DNA of 57,334 bases. Origin: Lingula anatina (lineage: Eukaryota > Brachiopoda > Lingulata > Lingulida > Lingulidae). The DNA lies in the NCBI RefSeq assembly GCF_001039355.2, contig NW_019776080.1:101431-158764 (forward strand). Reading direction: 5' to 3'. Below the pieces are notes generated by a model. That model was not told where the DNA came from, ran no database searches, and worked only from the letters and a program-made list of their open reading frames with translations. Below are positions 24,701 to 39,700 of the stretch, piece after piece. Within the stretch, counting starts at the first letter, position 1, and each line of letters starts with the position of its first letter. The position numbers and the translations under genes are program-made.

Positions 24701-27700
24701 AAAAGCTAAACTGAAGGAAAATCCTTTGGCTATTGGAATGGTTCTAATCTGAAAGATAATCTGATTTAAAAGACAGCAGCAAAATAAAATCATTTACTTA
24801 TCTTATCTGACTTTCACCTATAAATCACCTTTCACCTATAAATCATTCTTAATTTCTTTTCATTTTAAATTATAAAATGCAGTAAGTTCAATGTGAACAC
24901 CATGCAGTAATATTATCACTTTTCACATCTTAACCAAATCTCATTCAAAGCATTCTTCTACTAGTATTCCCCCCCCCCCCCCCCCCAAAAAAAAAAAAAA
25001 AAAAAAAAAAATCCTAAATACCAAACAATCTTTATAGACCAGGTATGAGGGAAAGACATACCTTACAACAGACAGCAAAGGCCTTCAGGGGGTTACTATT
25101 GGCCCAGGCAGAGAGGCCAGAGTCCACCACATTGGTCATAAACTCCTTGTACAGCTTCCTTTGTATGGGGCTCATACGAATCAATAACACATGCTCTTGT
25201 TTGGGTGGCAAGGCGGCCTTCAGAACTGCGTGGCTGCGTCTGAAAGATGCCAGACACAGATCAGTAAATGTTGGTGCAAGTGCAAGGAAGTGTTACTGTA
25301 AAACTGGCACAATGAGGTACACTTTCAATACAAACACACCTGAACAATACAGTGTGTACGTGACTGAACAATAGAGAGCATGCATGCGTGAATAATATAG
25401 TAGGTAGACACCAGAATAATACATCATGAACCTTATTACTGACCCTGCACCAAACAACCCTGCACCAAACGAACCTGCACCAAATTTTATTAACTTCAAT
25501 TCAGTTACTGGACACTTTTCTTGCTTTGGGCTAGTCGATTCTTGGACCTGTTGGTACCCCAAAGGGCAAGTGAGCAATTAAAAAAAAAATTTGGCACAGA
25601 CTGCTTGGGAAATGAATGTGGACCGAATTCCAGTAAAACTGAAGAACCCTTCAAAAAAATAAAAATAAAAAAAATAATAAATAAATAAATAAATAAATTA
25701 AAAAAAAATTTTTTTTTTAAATTAATGAAAAAAAAAAAAATAATAAATAAATAAATAAATAAATTAAAAAAAAATTTTTTTTTTAAATTAATGAAAAAAA
25801 AAAAAATAAATAAATAAATAAATAAATAAATAACCTGCAAATAAGTTCAATTACAGGCCACTATATCTGCTTTGGATCAGCCAAAAAGTAACAGAGGCCA
25901 ACCTTCATGCAGCACACTTAGACAGGACACTATATATTTATAAATATTCAACCCACCTCTGTACAAATCCCTCCAGTAAACTATGCAGTACATGAGCTCT
26001 GAACCTCATGAGCCGCGTGTCCTGCGGAGTGCTGTCCTGGCACTGACCGTTCATGATTGGACGTTCAAACATATTACTGAACTCCGTCTTTGTCCCCAGG
26101 AAGTTTGGCCGCACAAAGTCCACCATGCACCAGTATTCCATTAGATTGTTTTGGAGCGGGTACCCGGTCAGCACAACCCTTCTCCTGATGAGGTGAAAGA
26201 AGAACAATTTTAAGAATATCTGTTTATTTTAGCCTTTGTTTAAAGCAATTTCATCATTTATTCCATTAAAAATTTTGGATACATTTATTCAGCTATCTTA
26301 GAGAGTTGGCCCTCGGGCCTGTTTCACAAGAGATTTCCAGACAAAAGTTAAGTCTACTTGAATTCACGGTAAATCCAGTCCAATGAAAAGAAATCTTGTG
26401 CTTATCTTATCACAAGAAAAATATGGGTACTGCTTTAGACCAATATCTACTGTTTTTTAACAAAACACTCATAAAAATCATAATTAACTGTTAATTAATA
26501 CAGATAAATGTAAAAATTTTAATCAACAGTAATAATCTAAATCTTCACTGTAATCCCACCTAGTTCTGATGTTCTTCAATGCTTGGGATATTCCAGCTCC
26601 ACTGTTCTTTATCCTGTGTCCCTCGTCACACACCACCAGATCAGGGCCTGGCCTCAGCAATGCTGACTGGATATCTGGAGCATGAGAGAGAAAGAATTAT
26701 AATTTATTTTAAAAAATTTGATGAGAGTGAACTTTTGCCTCTCTCTCTTTCTCCAACCTACCACACATCCACAACAGCAAAAAAAAAATTCTTTCCACAA
26801 CTGATTGCATACAACCTACGGAAAATAGCACAAACTGGACAAAAGAACCAATTCAGAAACTCTAAGCGCTTCAAAACTCCAATCTCAAGATTCCAATCCA
26901 CACTTACAATACCATCTACATAATTTTTTTTGTTATTTTTTTTCCCTAAATTTCCCAAAAAATTCATCACTTTCTAAATTCCCCTATGTCCAACAGTCCA
27001 TGCATCCCTTACCTAGCTGTAGCTCCTTGTTCTTGTCTTCCTCTTCCAGGTCAATGACCTCTGGCTCGTTGTTCTGCTTCTTCTTCTTTCTTGGCAATGG
27101 GGTTTTTCTCGAAGACAGCAAGCGGTACATCTCATAACCCATCAATAGTACTCCTCCATTTCTGTACCACTTCTCTGAAATATCAAAATGTGATTGATTT
27201 TTTATCTTAATTATTATCATCGTTTTCCTCCTTAATCTGTCCTAGTAGTAGCAGTAGCATACTTCTATATTTTTCATTAGCTATCACTCACGATTTATCA
27301 GCTGTGGAAAGGATAAATTAAAGTAGTGCTTACAGCATCTTAAAATCTTTCTGTTAATCTGATTTCAATTTGGCTGTTTTGAAGCTACCTGCTTTACTGA
27401 AAATCAAGTTTTAATGAACTCAGCAATGAAACCGTGCAGATAAACATTGACAACACACAGCACAGCTGTTAGTATTGCTGAACACTAAAAACTACTTCAC
27501 CTATAACTTCTGCCCGAGCTGTGGTATTCTTATGAGCATCGTTGACAATGTAGATGTTAAACTGCCGAGGCTCGACCTCTGACCCTGGCTTAATGTCCCC
27601 AGGGGGTGGCAGCCACATGTTGAACTCGGACATCCAGTTCTGCAGGGTGTTGATGGGAACTATACAAAGCACCGTCCTGGCATCAGTGTGCCGCAGGAAC

Positions 27701-30700
27701 ACATCGATGAATGAAATCACCTGAAAATATTTCAAAATACTGTTAAAACAGGGACCAGGGATCAATGACCGCAACTGGAAACAAAATATAGTAAATTTTT
27801 CTCCAACATCAGTGAAAGATATAAAGTATATAATGGGGGTCATTGCATTGAATTACCTAATGAAATCGAATTTTTCTCTTAATTCAAATAATAATAAATA
27901 AATCACAAAGTAATAAATAAACAACTGTATAAATAAAAAGAAAAATAAATAAAATCTCTCTTACCTGTATAGTTTTCCCCAGCCCCATACTGTGGGCCAG
28001 AATACAACCAAATCCATGACTTGAGCGAAAACGCCCAACAGACTCCACTAAGTTGTCATACAAGAATCGTACACCTCCAATCTGAATGAAAGATAGATGG
28101 CAGCACAGGAATAAGTGGTCAAAAATGGCATTATAAACATAAAATGTTTCACAACAAATAAAAATACACACTTAAAAAGAATATATATACATATATAATA
28201 CAAAGGAATTAATCAATTTACCAAACATATTCTATCGATATATTTAAATATCCCTCTTGATAAACATTAACAAATTATAGCTGGGTATAATTGAAAAAGT
28301 TTTTCACTAAATTCAGACCTGATATTTTTCCCTTTAGAGAGAATAATATAATATGAAAGTTTAATTTCATATCACTGTTTTCATCTTGATGCTTATGCCA
28401 GTGAAACTTGTTAGGTATTTCTCATTGTAAAACATACAAACATTGAAATAAATAAATTGGTCAATAAATAAATAGTTCAATTAAAACTAAATATTTGATT
28501 AAAATAAATTGATTGACTGATCATTAAGGAAAATCAAACAATCAATCAATCAATCAATCACTCCACTGACCTGATGAGGTTTTATTGCCCTGGTCAACTG
28601 GGAGGCGAGAAAAATATCCGGCTCATCAGGAGGGTGACCCACGTTGACCAAAACTCTCCCCTGGGCATCAGGCTGATTCATGGCATCGTTGATATGACAG
28701 CCGCTGTTTTCGTGGTCATCTTCCTCCTCTTGCTCTTCAGAGTCGCTAGGGAGCAGCACACACTCCTCGTCGTTGTCGGAGCTGGAGAGCTCGATGACAT
28801 CTTGAGTGCAAAAAAAAAATCAATTGAAATTATAACTACGCAGTTTTGTAAACAAAATATTTCTGTCTTTTTTTGTGTATATAATTATAAACTGATATAA
28901 CTACACAGGTCCTTGTTTATAGGACTCAGAATAATCGGTGGTAAGTTTGGCTGAAGTTACCCACACCAAGCACTGACACACATCCAGTCATTCTGGTTCC
29001 ATGAAACATGGGAAGCAGTAAATTGACCTGTTTCAAGGGATAACAATTCTTTGTTTGAGATTCATATTTCACAATAAATACATTGTAAACATTGTGCTTG
29101 CTGCCATCAGATCACGTGACCTCCATAGATGGCTACACTCTGTAATAATCTCTTGAGATTACTACAAAAAAAAAAAAAAAAAAAAAAACGGAGTAACTTT
29201 GAATGTTGGAACAGATTCATTAACCATTGTTAAGTATTTCAAAATTGTTGTTTACCCAAGGAAAATCCATTTTTTTCCAAAATGAAGTTGTTATCCCTTA
29301 AACGCTTGTAATGGCAATCTCAATTTATTCAAAATACTGTTCACATGCAATAAAAGGGCACGTAAGTAAATTTGAAAATGTAGAAGCTGGCCACGGATGT
29401 CTCCTCTAAAACACAAGCCATCACAAAGCACTCACCTCTTCCTTTTTTCTTCTGACTGTCATCTCCACTGTCAAGGAGTACAACATCTTCATCCTTCTTT
29501 GAACTCCATGTGGATGCCTCATCCTCAGCAGCTGCCATGGAAACAAAGAGAGCATGTTTACCATATATGGCTTACACAGTTGTCAAGGTTACATGAAATA
29601 GTCATAAAAAAAGATGACTGCAACTCTGCAATTTGTGACTTGCAACTCTGCAATTTGTGACTTGTTAAATAATATTTACAGATCCTATGAAGTTTCTCTT
29701 ACTTTTCAACACTTAACCTTTTATGTCTGATAACCTTTGCTTGAATCATTTCATAAAATATCATCTTTCCCGTGACTCCCCTATATAACACTATAATATT
29801 TCTTAAAATTATTGACACTATAAAAAGCCCTATAATTCAAAACTGACTTATGATGGATATCCCAAGCCATTTTATCGCAAGTTTTAACTTAGACTTGCTG
29901 AAAGTGGCAATTTATCTGATTGTTAGACACGGTAGGGGCCAAATACCATGATCATTTTGTCTTTTCATAATTTAGAATTGCTCACTCTGATAGCAAGACT
30001 TCGGATACTGTGATTTAGTACAGAGGATTATCATAATTAAGGGTGAAGGTGAACTATTGGGCTTATATGATTATTTTACGATAAATATGTTTTTAATGAT
30101 GCTTATTACATCTTTCTAGACATCCATGGGGCAAAGTGCAACAAAAATTAGCAATTGCTTTTGGCGGTTATCTCTCTTTGATAAATTGAGAATCCGAAAT
30201 GCCACTGCACCATGACTAATGTTCAATACGTACATTGTAAGAGAGATTTCAGCTGTGAATCTTTCTCTACCCGCTCCCTGGGAGGGAATTCTTGTTTTAT
30301 CGGCCTTTGGGTCTGCTGCAATTCAGGTTGCAACAGGTCGAGTTCTTGTTGCTGTTTTTGAAAATGTAACTGCTGCTGCTGCTGAAGTTGTTGTTGTTGT
30401 AAGAGTAATCTCTGTTGTTCTGCAAGACGCCGCTTTCTCTCGAATTCTTCCTTTTGAGCTGAGAGTGTCATGGCATCCAATTCGCTTTCTTTCAAAATTT
30501 TTCTGAAATAGTCATAAAAAAAGATGACTGCAACTCTTTGTTTTAATGTTTTCTCAAACAAACAAGAACTTTTAACAGAAAGACTCTAAAGCTCTATAAC
30601 TTTATTTTAATTATGGAACTCTGTGGCATTTGTTTAGTTTGTTCCACAAGCCTTACTTATTCAGTAATAAATTAATTCCATAATTTATTTATTTACTCAT

Positions 30701-33700
30701 TTATAAATTAATGGATCATCAACAAAATCTAATCATTTCTTCCTTGGCCCACTTATGACCCATCCTGTAAATGTCATCAAAATCTGTACATAATTAATTA
30801 ATTAATTAATTAACCTATTCATTCATCAATATATTAATTCCCTAATTATTTATATATTCATTTATAAGTTACTGGATCATCACCAAAATCTAATCATTTC
30901 TTCTTCGGCTCATTTGTGACCTATCCTGTATATTTCATCAAAATCTGTACATAATTAATTAACCTATTTATTCATTCATAAACAAAAAAACAAACAAACA
31001 AACAAACAAATAGATAAATAAATAATTTAATTAATTAACCTATTCATTCATCAATAAATCAATTTCCTAATTTCTTTATTTTTTTCATTTATAAATTATT
31101 GGATCATCACCATAATCTAATCATTTCTTCCTTGTCCTATTTGTGACCTATCCTGTAAATTTCATCAAAATCTGTACACAATTAATTAATTAATTAATTA
31201 ACCTTTTCATTCATCAATTAATTAATTCCCTTATTCATTTATTTATGACCTATCCTGTAAATTTCATCAAAATCTGTACATAATTAATTAATTAATTAAC
31301 CTATTCATTCATCAATAAATTAATTCCCTAATATATTAATTTATTCATTTATAAATTGTTGGATCATCACCAAGATCTAATCATTTCTTTCTTGGGTCAT
31401 TTGTGACTTATCCCAAAAATTTCATCAAAATGCATCCAATTGTTTTGAGTAATGCTCCGTGCAGGCAAACAAACAATTAATAAACTAGCAATTAACAAAA
31501 AAAAAGTAAATAAATAAATAAATAAAAAATAAAAAATCATCCTTTACAGCAAGCCACATGTACAGACACGTGATTAAAATAGCCTTAAGGTGACAGTTTT
31601 GTATTTTTATCGATCTTAGGTAAGGTGACCTCCAGCATAAGAGTACGCTTGACCAGATACCGCTGCCTACTGACCTCTCAGAGTATGGACATAATACTTC
31701 TGGACAGAGCAAGACCACACACCCCCTGTAGCTGGGCTGACGTAGGATTTATGTAGATATGTTTTACCGATGAGTTTATCTTCTAGTAACATTATAAAAA
31801 AAATCTTTTCATGGATCTCCCTGAGAGTGTTTTTTTCTTTTAATTAGGCAGTGGATTTCCCTGCTCAAAATTCAAATTTTACACAAGATCAAAATTGAAG
31901 GAAAACAGTGTGAAGTCATATGCAGCAAATCAGTGAAGTGTGCTTTAAAAAGTTTATAGCACATTTTTGAATGGTATTCATAAGAAAGCTGGTTAGGACT
32001 AGAAAATGGTTGAGTATTTCAGCAAGTTGGTAAATAATCTCTGTCATTGAAAGATGTTCTTCTTTGTGTCTGTTTGTTAGCGCACAAGTTGTTTCAAAAA
32101 ACTTTCACAATTTTTTAATGAAATTAGTTATCTGAAAGTTATTCAGTCTTTAAAATATTCTTTATTGATTTCTTTTCACTTTTCAGTACTTCATCCTTTT
32201 TTTTTTTGTTTCTATTTATTTAATTTTCTTGGTAAAGGTCTGTGCTTCAGGTTTTGTCTCTAGTTTTATTTTCTTTGAACCAAAATATTGTATACACTAA
32301 TACAGTCCTATTTATGAATTCATATCAGCTAGCAACATATCAGTAAACAAATGAAAGTTTAGTATTGGTTCCTGACTGCCAAAAATAAATCAGATATATA
32401 TTTTTGTTAAATAAAAACATAATTTTGTGGAGATGGCACTGATTTCTTAATTTCCTACGTAAAATAAATATGGGGACATAAAGGATGAGTTTCAGACCCA
32501 AACCATAATTTTTTGGCAAAAGAAAGATGCTTCCCAATATGTAACGAAGAATGTGCACTTTTGTACTGGCCCCGATTTCATGAACTGCTTGCAAGGTCAT
32601 GGCCGGGTCATTTATCTGTGGGGGGCCTTAACAAATACCAAAAATATTAAAAAAAGGGTAAAAGCAAGGTCAAATCTTAATAGGATGGCCATTATAGACC
32701 ATCATTCGACTGCACCGATTTCACATATCAAAAATTTCAAATGAAATATCGTTTTATGAAAGTTCTAATATTTTGCCGCATGACTCACTGATTAATTCCT
32801 TTTGATAAAAATAAATATCTTCAACGACCTGGGAAAGATTTCTTTAATCTAAATGCAAGATAAATATATGAGCACCAATATGCATTGAAATCAGATGTGA
32901 AGTCTTCACTGCATAAAAAGTGTACAAGGTAGACAGCAGCTAGTTTATAGTGTTCAGACATCCATAAATGTTAAGCCTACACTACAGAGATATTTATTTA
33001 ATTTATTTTCCATCCCGCCACAGCTACAGAGGCGTATTTGGTTACAATAAATCTTCTTTTTGAACTGTGAAGAAGGTCACATTCAGGCTACATTATTTTT
33101 AATTCCTGTAAGGGAAGAGATCCTCAAAAAAGATGGGTCATCAAATACCGTTTACACTGACCAGTAACAGAGAGGTCAGTCCAAAGTGGACCAAAGTACT
33201 GACACTTACACCGGTGTCCAAAAGAAGAAAACAACTGGTGCGAGCAAACTCTACAATAGGGGAGGAACTTTTCAAGCCCTTAGAGACTACAAAACATTTT
33301 GTTGAAACCAAACTAAATCGAGTGAAAAGGTTTGTCAGATGAGCAGACCTATCTGCTATTGTCGCACTCCTTGCAATTTTACAATAATGCTGGCATTACG
33401 AGCCTTATCTTTATACATGACAATGAAATCAGTTACACAAGAATTCCGGAAATATTTCTTCCTTTTAATTTTTGACTACTAGAGAAATTGAATTGAATAC
33501 TTTATTGATTGTCAGACAAAGTGAATGAAGCGGAGCCTCTCATTATAATCTGATATATAATCTGACAAAGGCTATCCAAAAACTGTGCCCAGCACAAGAG
33601 AAAAGTCAGAACACTTCAGTTATTAAATTGAATAGAAAGAGATGGGATATTTCATTTTGCTGAGTTTTTTCTGACAACACACTTACCAAGATTTGAAAAT

Positions 33701-36700
33701 CTAATTGAAAAAAAAAACAACAAAACATTATGGCAATGCTATTTGTGTGTTTATTTGTGTATTGGCATCTTTTAATTAGGAGATTGCACAACGGTTAGAT
33801 GATCTCTTTTAAAATATTTTTGAAATTATTGATGTTGGACACCAAGGAAAGAATAACAAATTATATTTATTTTTAAATAAATTTCTTGACATATTCATGA
33901 AATGAATAAAAATTACTATTACCTTTCAAAAATAATTTACCTGACATATTCAAGGAATGATTTTTTCTTTACTTTTCCTACAATTCTTTATTATTTATTC
34001 ACATTGCAAAGTTTACTGAACAAATGCAGATTTAAGACAAAAAAAAATAATAAAAAAATAAAATAATAATAATAATAATAATAATAATTATTATTATTAT
34101 TAAAGTATGAATTAAAAATCTCAATCCATAACTTGGCTACAAATTAAAAAAGGTCGCTCTTCTAGTACAAACATTGTTCAGAAAATGAGAAGCATGTTTC
34201 AATAACTTGCCATAAGCGCGATAACTTGAGGGAACAGTATTTTCCACATACATTCTTACAATGACACGAGGTTAGTATCAGCAATTTCTTCTCAAAACAC
34301 TGACTTTATGAAGAGACTGGCAGTTAACTTTTGTACTAAGCTGAGAGAGGCTTTTCTTAAGGGTTAAAATGTACTGTTATAAATTGTTAAGTAATCTTGG
34401 CCTGTAGGTATATAATTCTGAATAATGACTTTGAACTTCTTTTCAAATGACAAAACTATTTATTCATTTTTTCTATTTATCTATTTATAAATTTTATTAT
34501 TTCACTTATTTTCCATATTTATCAAATGTTAATGTTATTTATTTTTTCATACATAAACTTAATAAATAGTACTAATAAAATAAATTATTTTCTTCAATCT
34601 CATTTTGTTTTTATGTTTATCTTAATTTGGGAAATTAATGTTATACTTTTTTCCTACTTTTGATTACCTTTTTGGTAATTTCCCTGTTTTCCTACAGTAT
34701 TTCACACAAAAGTTTATATACTTATTTTTCACCTTTATAGAACAGTTAAAAGTAAACTTTTCTGACACTTAATTTTTTCCACCTGGCCACTTATAAAATA
34801 AGAAAAACGTTAATAATAAAAAATACTAACCAGTTTTTAACTTTGTATGCTTAAAAGTAATAAAAAACAAACAGCAAGAACAAAAATCAATCAAACATTT
34901 TTTACCTGATATTTCTCCTCTCATAATTTTTCTTGCTTTTTCTTTTTTTCTTTTCTCCCTTCTTTCCATCTTTTTTCTTCCCTTTTGTTGCCCTGCTCTT
35001 CTTTTTTGATGGTGGCTCATCTGATGCCTCTACAACTGTACCTTTACTTCGAGGCCTTTTCAAAGTTGCCCTCTTTGAGGTACTTGGACTTTCAGAGTCT
35101 TCTTTCCTGTCCAATTTTTCCTTACAATCTTTCTCAACAGTGGCTGCACTATCAACAATATCATTTGTATTTTCATCCTCATCATCGGCATCGCTGATAT
35201 TCAGTATTTCTGCTTCTTCCTCATTTTCATCGTCTTCATCATCGTCTTCATCATCAACATCATCGCTGTCAATTTCTTCTTCTTCTTCTTCTTCAATTTC
35301 ATCATCATCATCTTCTTCTTCTTCATCGTTATTTGCCAAATCTACTAGCTCTTCATCTGATGGTGGTCTGTCTTCTGCCAGAGCTGATGAGATCGTGTCA
35401 TCATCATATTCTGCAATGTCGCTGTCATCTTGGGAAACCTTTTTGGATGAAATGTCATCCCTACTTATGGAAGACCCACAACTGTTTGAATCTCCATCAG
35501 TAATTTTGTTCATCAAATTTGTCTCCAACTTGGAATCAGTTTCCATCATGCTTCAAAAAAAAAAAGCCCGTTTGGTTTCCCCTTTTAGCAAAGATGATCC
35601 AATGCTTGCATTTTCCTACAGTTGTAGTCTTCTGAAAAAAAAAAAATCAATAATATTACAGAATATTCTATAATTCAGCATTCTTATACTAAATATCTGG
35701 CAGACGTCTTTGAAAAAGGCAAAAAACAACATTTGTACCAGAAACAAACAAACAAAAAGAATGTCATAAACAAATATTTTCCTAAAATAATTCACATCTG
35801 AAACCTGAAAATCAAAGCAAAATTCTGGAAAATAAAAATTAAATTTCCAACAGCATATATTTAATGACTGTATTTAAGTTCAGGATCACGGCTAACATAT
35901 GAACTTTTCTTAGATATCTCAACTGCAAAAATACCCAAGTTTCTTACTTGGGAGCTGCTGGACCTAATGATTTATAACTTGGCCCTACGTATCTTTAAAT
36001 GCCCAAGCACTTATGTAAATGTTTGACCAGCTTATGAATATGCATGAAGCTCATGAATAAGGGTGGCCAGCTGACCAACTACTAGGCTTCAGAGTCGGTT
36101 TTCAATAGAATGGAATGGACACTACAGCGAAGGGGGACATGCAGCAAACTCACTAACTGAAAGCCTGGGTATAAAGTAAGAGAGGCTACTTCTTATATGC
36201 ACAATATTTAAAAAGATGTAAAAAAGGTATTAAAAAAAAACTATATGTTTATCAAAATAAATTGCAATCAATTTTAATGTCAGTTGAAATAATAAATTAT
36301 GAATATTTAAACAAAACTTGGCAAAGGAGAAAGTGGAAATTATCATAACTAAAATCAAAGCTGTGATAAAAAAGTCANTGTTGTTTGACCAGCTTATGAA
36401 TATGCATGAAGCTCATGAATAAGGGTGGCCAGCTGACCAACTACTTGGCTTCAGAGTCGGTTTTCAATAGAATGGAATGGACACTACAGCGAAGGGGGCC
36501 ATGCAGCAAACTCACTAACTGAAAGCCTGGGTATAAAGTAAGAGAGGCTACTTCTTATATGCACAATATTTAAAAAGATGTAAAAAAGGTATTAAAAAAA
36601 AAAAAAAACTATATGTTTATCAAAATAAATTGCAATCAATTTTAATGTCAGTTGAAATAATAAATTATGTATTTTCAAACAAAACTTGGCAAAGGAGAAA

Positions 36701-39700
36701 GTGGAAATTATCATAACTAAAATCAAAGCTGTGATAAAAAAGTCAAATCTTCGCTTTTGAATGTATTTTTCCAATTCATTAAATAATCAATTAGTTTATC
36801 AAACAATCAGTTTAAGACATCTTTTTCAATATTGGAGCATGCATTCTCTTTTGAGCATAAATAGTAACCTGTCAATAGCTGTCATTTCCAAAGATTAAGG
36901 TGGTCATTTTATAGTTGCTATATGAAAGAAGAGGAAAAAATTATTTGCTCGGTTCAATAATTGATCGGTGTTGGTGGCGAGAGCGGGGAGTCACCCTGTG
37001 TTGCTAGAGCAGGAACACCTTGACGACCAAGAGGCGCAAATAAATTGTTAAAATACTGAGATGTATACTTGAGCGAGGTTGGCAATTATTGAAGGTGGGG
37101 TCAATAAAACACCTGTTTAGCAGAGTAGCAGATATAGTAGATATACAAAATAAATATTATAATTTAAGGCGGTTGTTTTAAAGCATAAGAAAAACAAAAC
37201 AGTGCCTCAGATGGTTCAAATAACAGAGTGAATTTTAAACCTGGGTACCTAATATTCTATTTAAAAATTCTGGAGCACAATCTGGGGTCATATCTATTGT
37301 AACACTGAACCTAAGTTGCTTGACAGCTGTAACAGCTACTTAAACATATCTTTAAGTAAGTTTTTTTTTTCCTCTCGTCTTCCACAAAATATTGGCTGAC
37401 AAAGACTCTTTTCTATCCTTGGCAAGGTATACAAGGTTTATCTTCATTAAGACAATAAGTAAAAATGCAACTATAGTACGAAACACATTATAATTATCAA
37501 AAATGGAAAGCTAAAATACAACTAAGATCCACTGTTATAACATCCAAGTGCTCTTTCACAAACACTTTATTAAATTAGCAACTTTTTTTCAAGGGGTTTT
37601 CTGACATGAAAACCTTTGTTTGTCATGAAGATGAGCTTAACAATTATCAAATTTAACTATTTCGCCTTTTGAAGTCCAGACCTACAGGCTTTCTAGTATC
37701 TCACCTGTGTTATTTTACGAATTGCCAATCTTCTTTGTGTAACTTGGTCTTGGGGACACGACATTAAAACATGACATAGCCACTTACATAAGCAGTTCTC
37801 CCGGATGAAAAGCTAACAGGTTCTTGCCAACAGGTTCTCCCAACATAAGAAAATATATATACACATGACAAAGGCTAAGTTTACAAATGTATGATCATAT
37901 TTCTGATAGATCTGTCTGCGTGCAAATAATTTATTTTTTGAAAGAGAACACTTAGAGCATTGAAAACATACTAAAATTCTTACATGTCAAGCAATTTTTG
38001 TTTATTTATTTATTTATTTATTTATCTAAATATAAAAGTCCGTGGTCATTCAAGGGTTATGTTTTAATAAAAATAACAAATAAAACTGCACATATGAAAT
38101 GCAGAAAAGTTCAGTTATGTAAAACTTTGCTGAAATACATAGTAACTCTGCTAAAACACATCACTGACTTTGCATTATTCACAAATGGTATGAAAATACT
38201 GACCACAATGCTGCTATTGTAAAAGAAACAGTTATGCAATAACAGAGTCTATTGAATTAGATAGCCGACATGAACCTTTACCTAAGCATGACAGACTGAT
38301 CGCCCCAGGCCCTTTTTTTCTAAATAAAAACACAACACTGATGATAAATGGTTCTTACTAATCAGTGAAAAAAAAATTTTTTAGAAAAGGTGGACATTTC
38401 CTCTTAAATCAATTACTCTTTACGCCTATGCGAGCCCAAAACAAAGAATTCTACATGTAACAGCCCAATGGATATCTGGCCGCAGCACCACCCCTCGTTT
38501 ACCCTTCACAGTACATGCTAAAAATGTTGAAGTCAACCGTGGGACACCAGTGTAAAATTAGTGACCCAAAGCAGAAATAGTGACCAGTATGTGAAGAAAT
38601 TTTCCAAATATTACTGGACCCAGACGTAAATTTTACTAGAGTTTGGTGTCTGACCAGAGTGTTAACACTGCAGGATGATCAGTTGCCAATTATGTAAGTG
38701 CATCATGTCTGAAACATTTAATAATTCACAGGCAATTTCCGTAACTTCACGCAATAATTTATTATTGAAGTCCATAATTTCGTATAAAACGTCATTTACA
38801 GTCTAAAGAGGCAGAGTAAGCTTGTTGACTATAATTCTAATTAAGAAGTCATTGTTTAAGAAATTCATGAAGCCATTGTCTTGGTTTGATACCATAGAAT
38901 GTGATTCTTCACATATCGTTAGAATATACCTGAGCAAGTGATGAGTGAACATTAAATGATTGAAACTGATTATTGTTATCAGCATTGGATTTCCTCCTAG
39001 CGGTTTATAGGTATATATTTTGACCAGGAATCTGGAAAGTAGTACTAGTAAGGAGTTATCCAACCTAAAAGTATTCAATAGTGTTTGTATTTTGAGCCTG
39101 TTTCTAAATTTGATGCATAGCTAAATTTTGCGTGGTTCCGGACAATCAATATTTACTTTTTTCACAAATGAGAGCACATGAACTCTTACATAAGGCATCT
39201 AGCACATGCACAACAGTGCTCCAAACTGATGGCAAATATTAAGGTAATGATTCAATTGTTACAATGGGCAAAAAAATTAATTAAACAATTAATAAATTTT
39301 GTACAAAAAGTGAATTTTACAGATACTGTATTTTCATTAGATTCTTAACATTAGAACATACCCATTGATTAGTAGCAACAAAAATGAAATTTTTATAAAC
39401 CCAATCTTTATAGTAAAAGCATCACAGATGTTACATACGTAGAAATATATTTTTATGATCCCAAAATCATGTTTCTGACAAAATGGTAAATTTTCCAAAT
39501 TGAAAAGATCCAAGTCCTCACCATAATTTTAGTATATTAATTTGTTATTACCAAATTTTGATGGATTTTTTAGGTTGGAGAGTTATTCAGGGGGGTAAAG
39601 AAGTGCATATAGTTTCGAATGTCGTTTTAATCATCATAAACATTTTGCATTGGCAAAGGTCTTTGCTCCTATAATAGTTTGTGGTTTTGGTTGTTTAGTG

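Noticed and set aside
33133-33342. 69-codon basic open frame on the + strand
   Set aside because: No homology, no splice context, inside an ARIP4 intron; expected by chance.
34933-35673. 246-codon Ser/Phe-rich open frame on the + strand
   Set aside because: Antisense shadow of the acidic GAA/GAT-rich ARIP4 N-terminal exon, which has correct splice sites and human homology.
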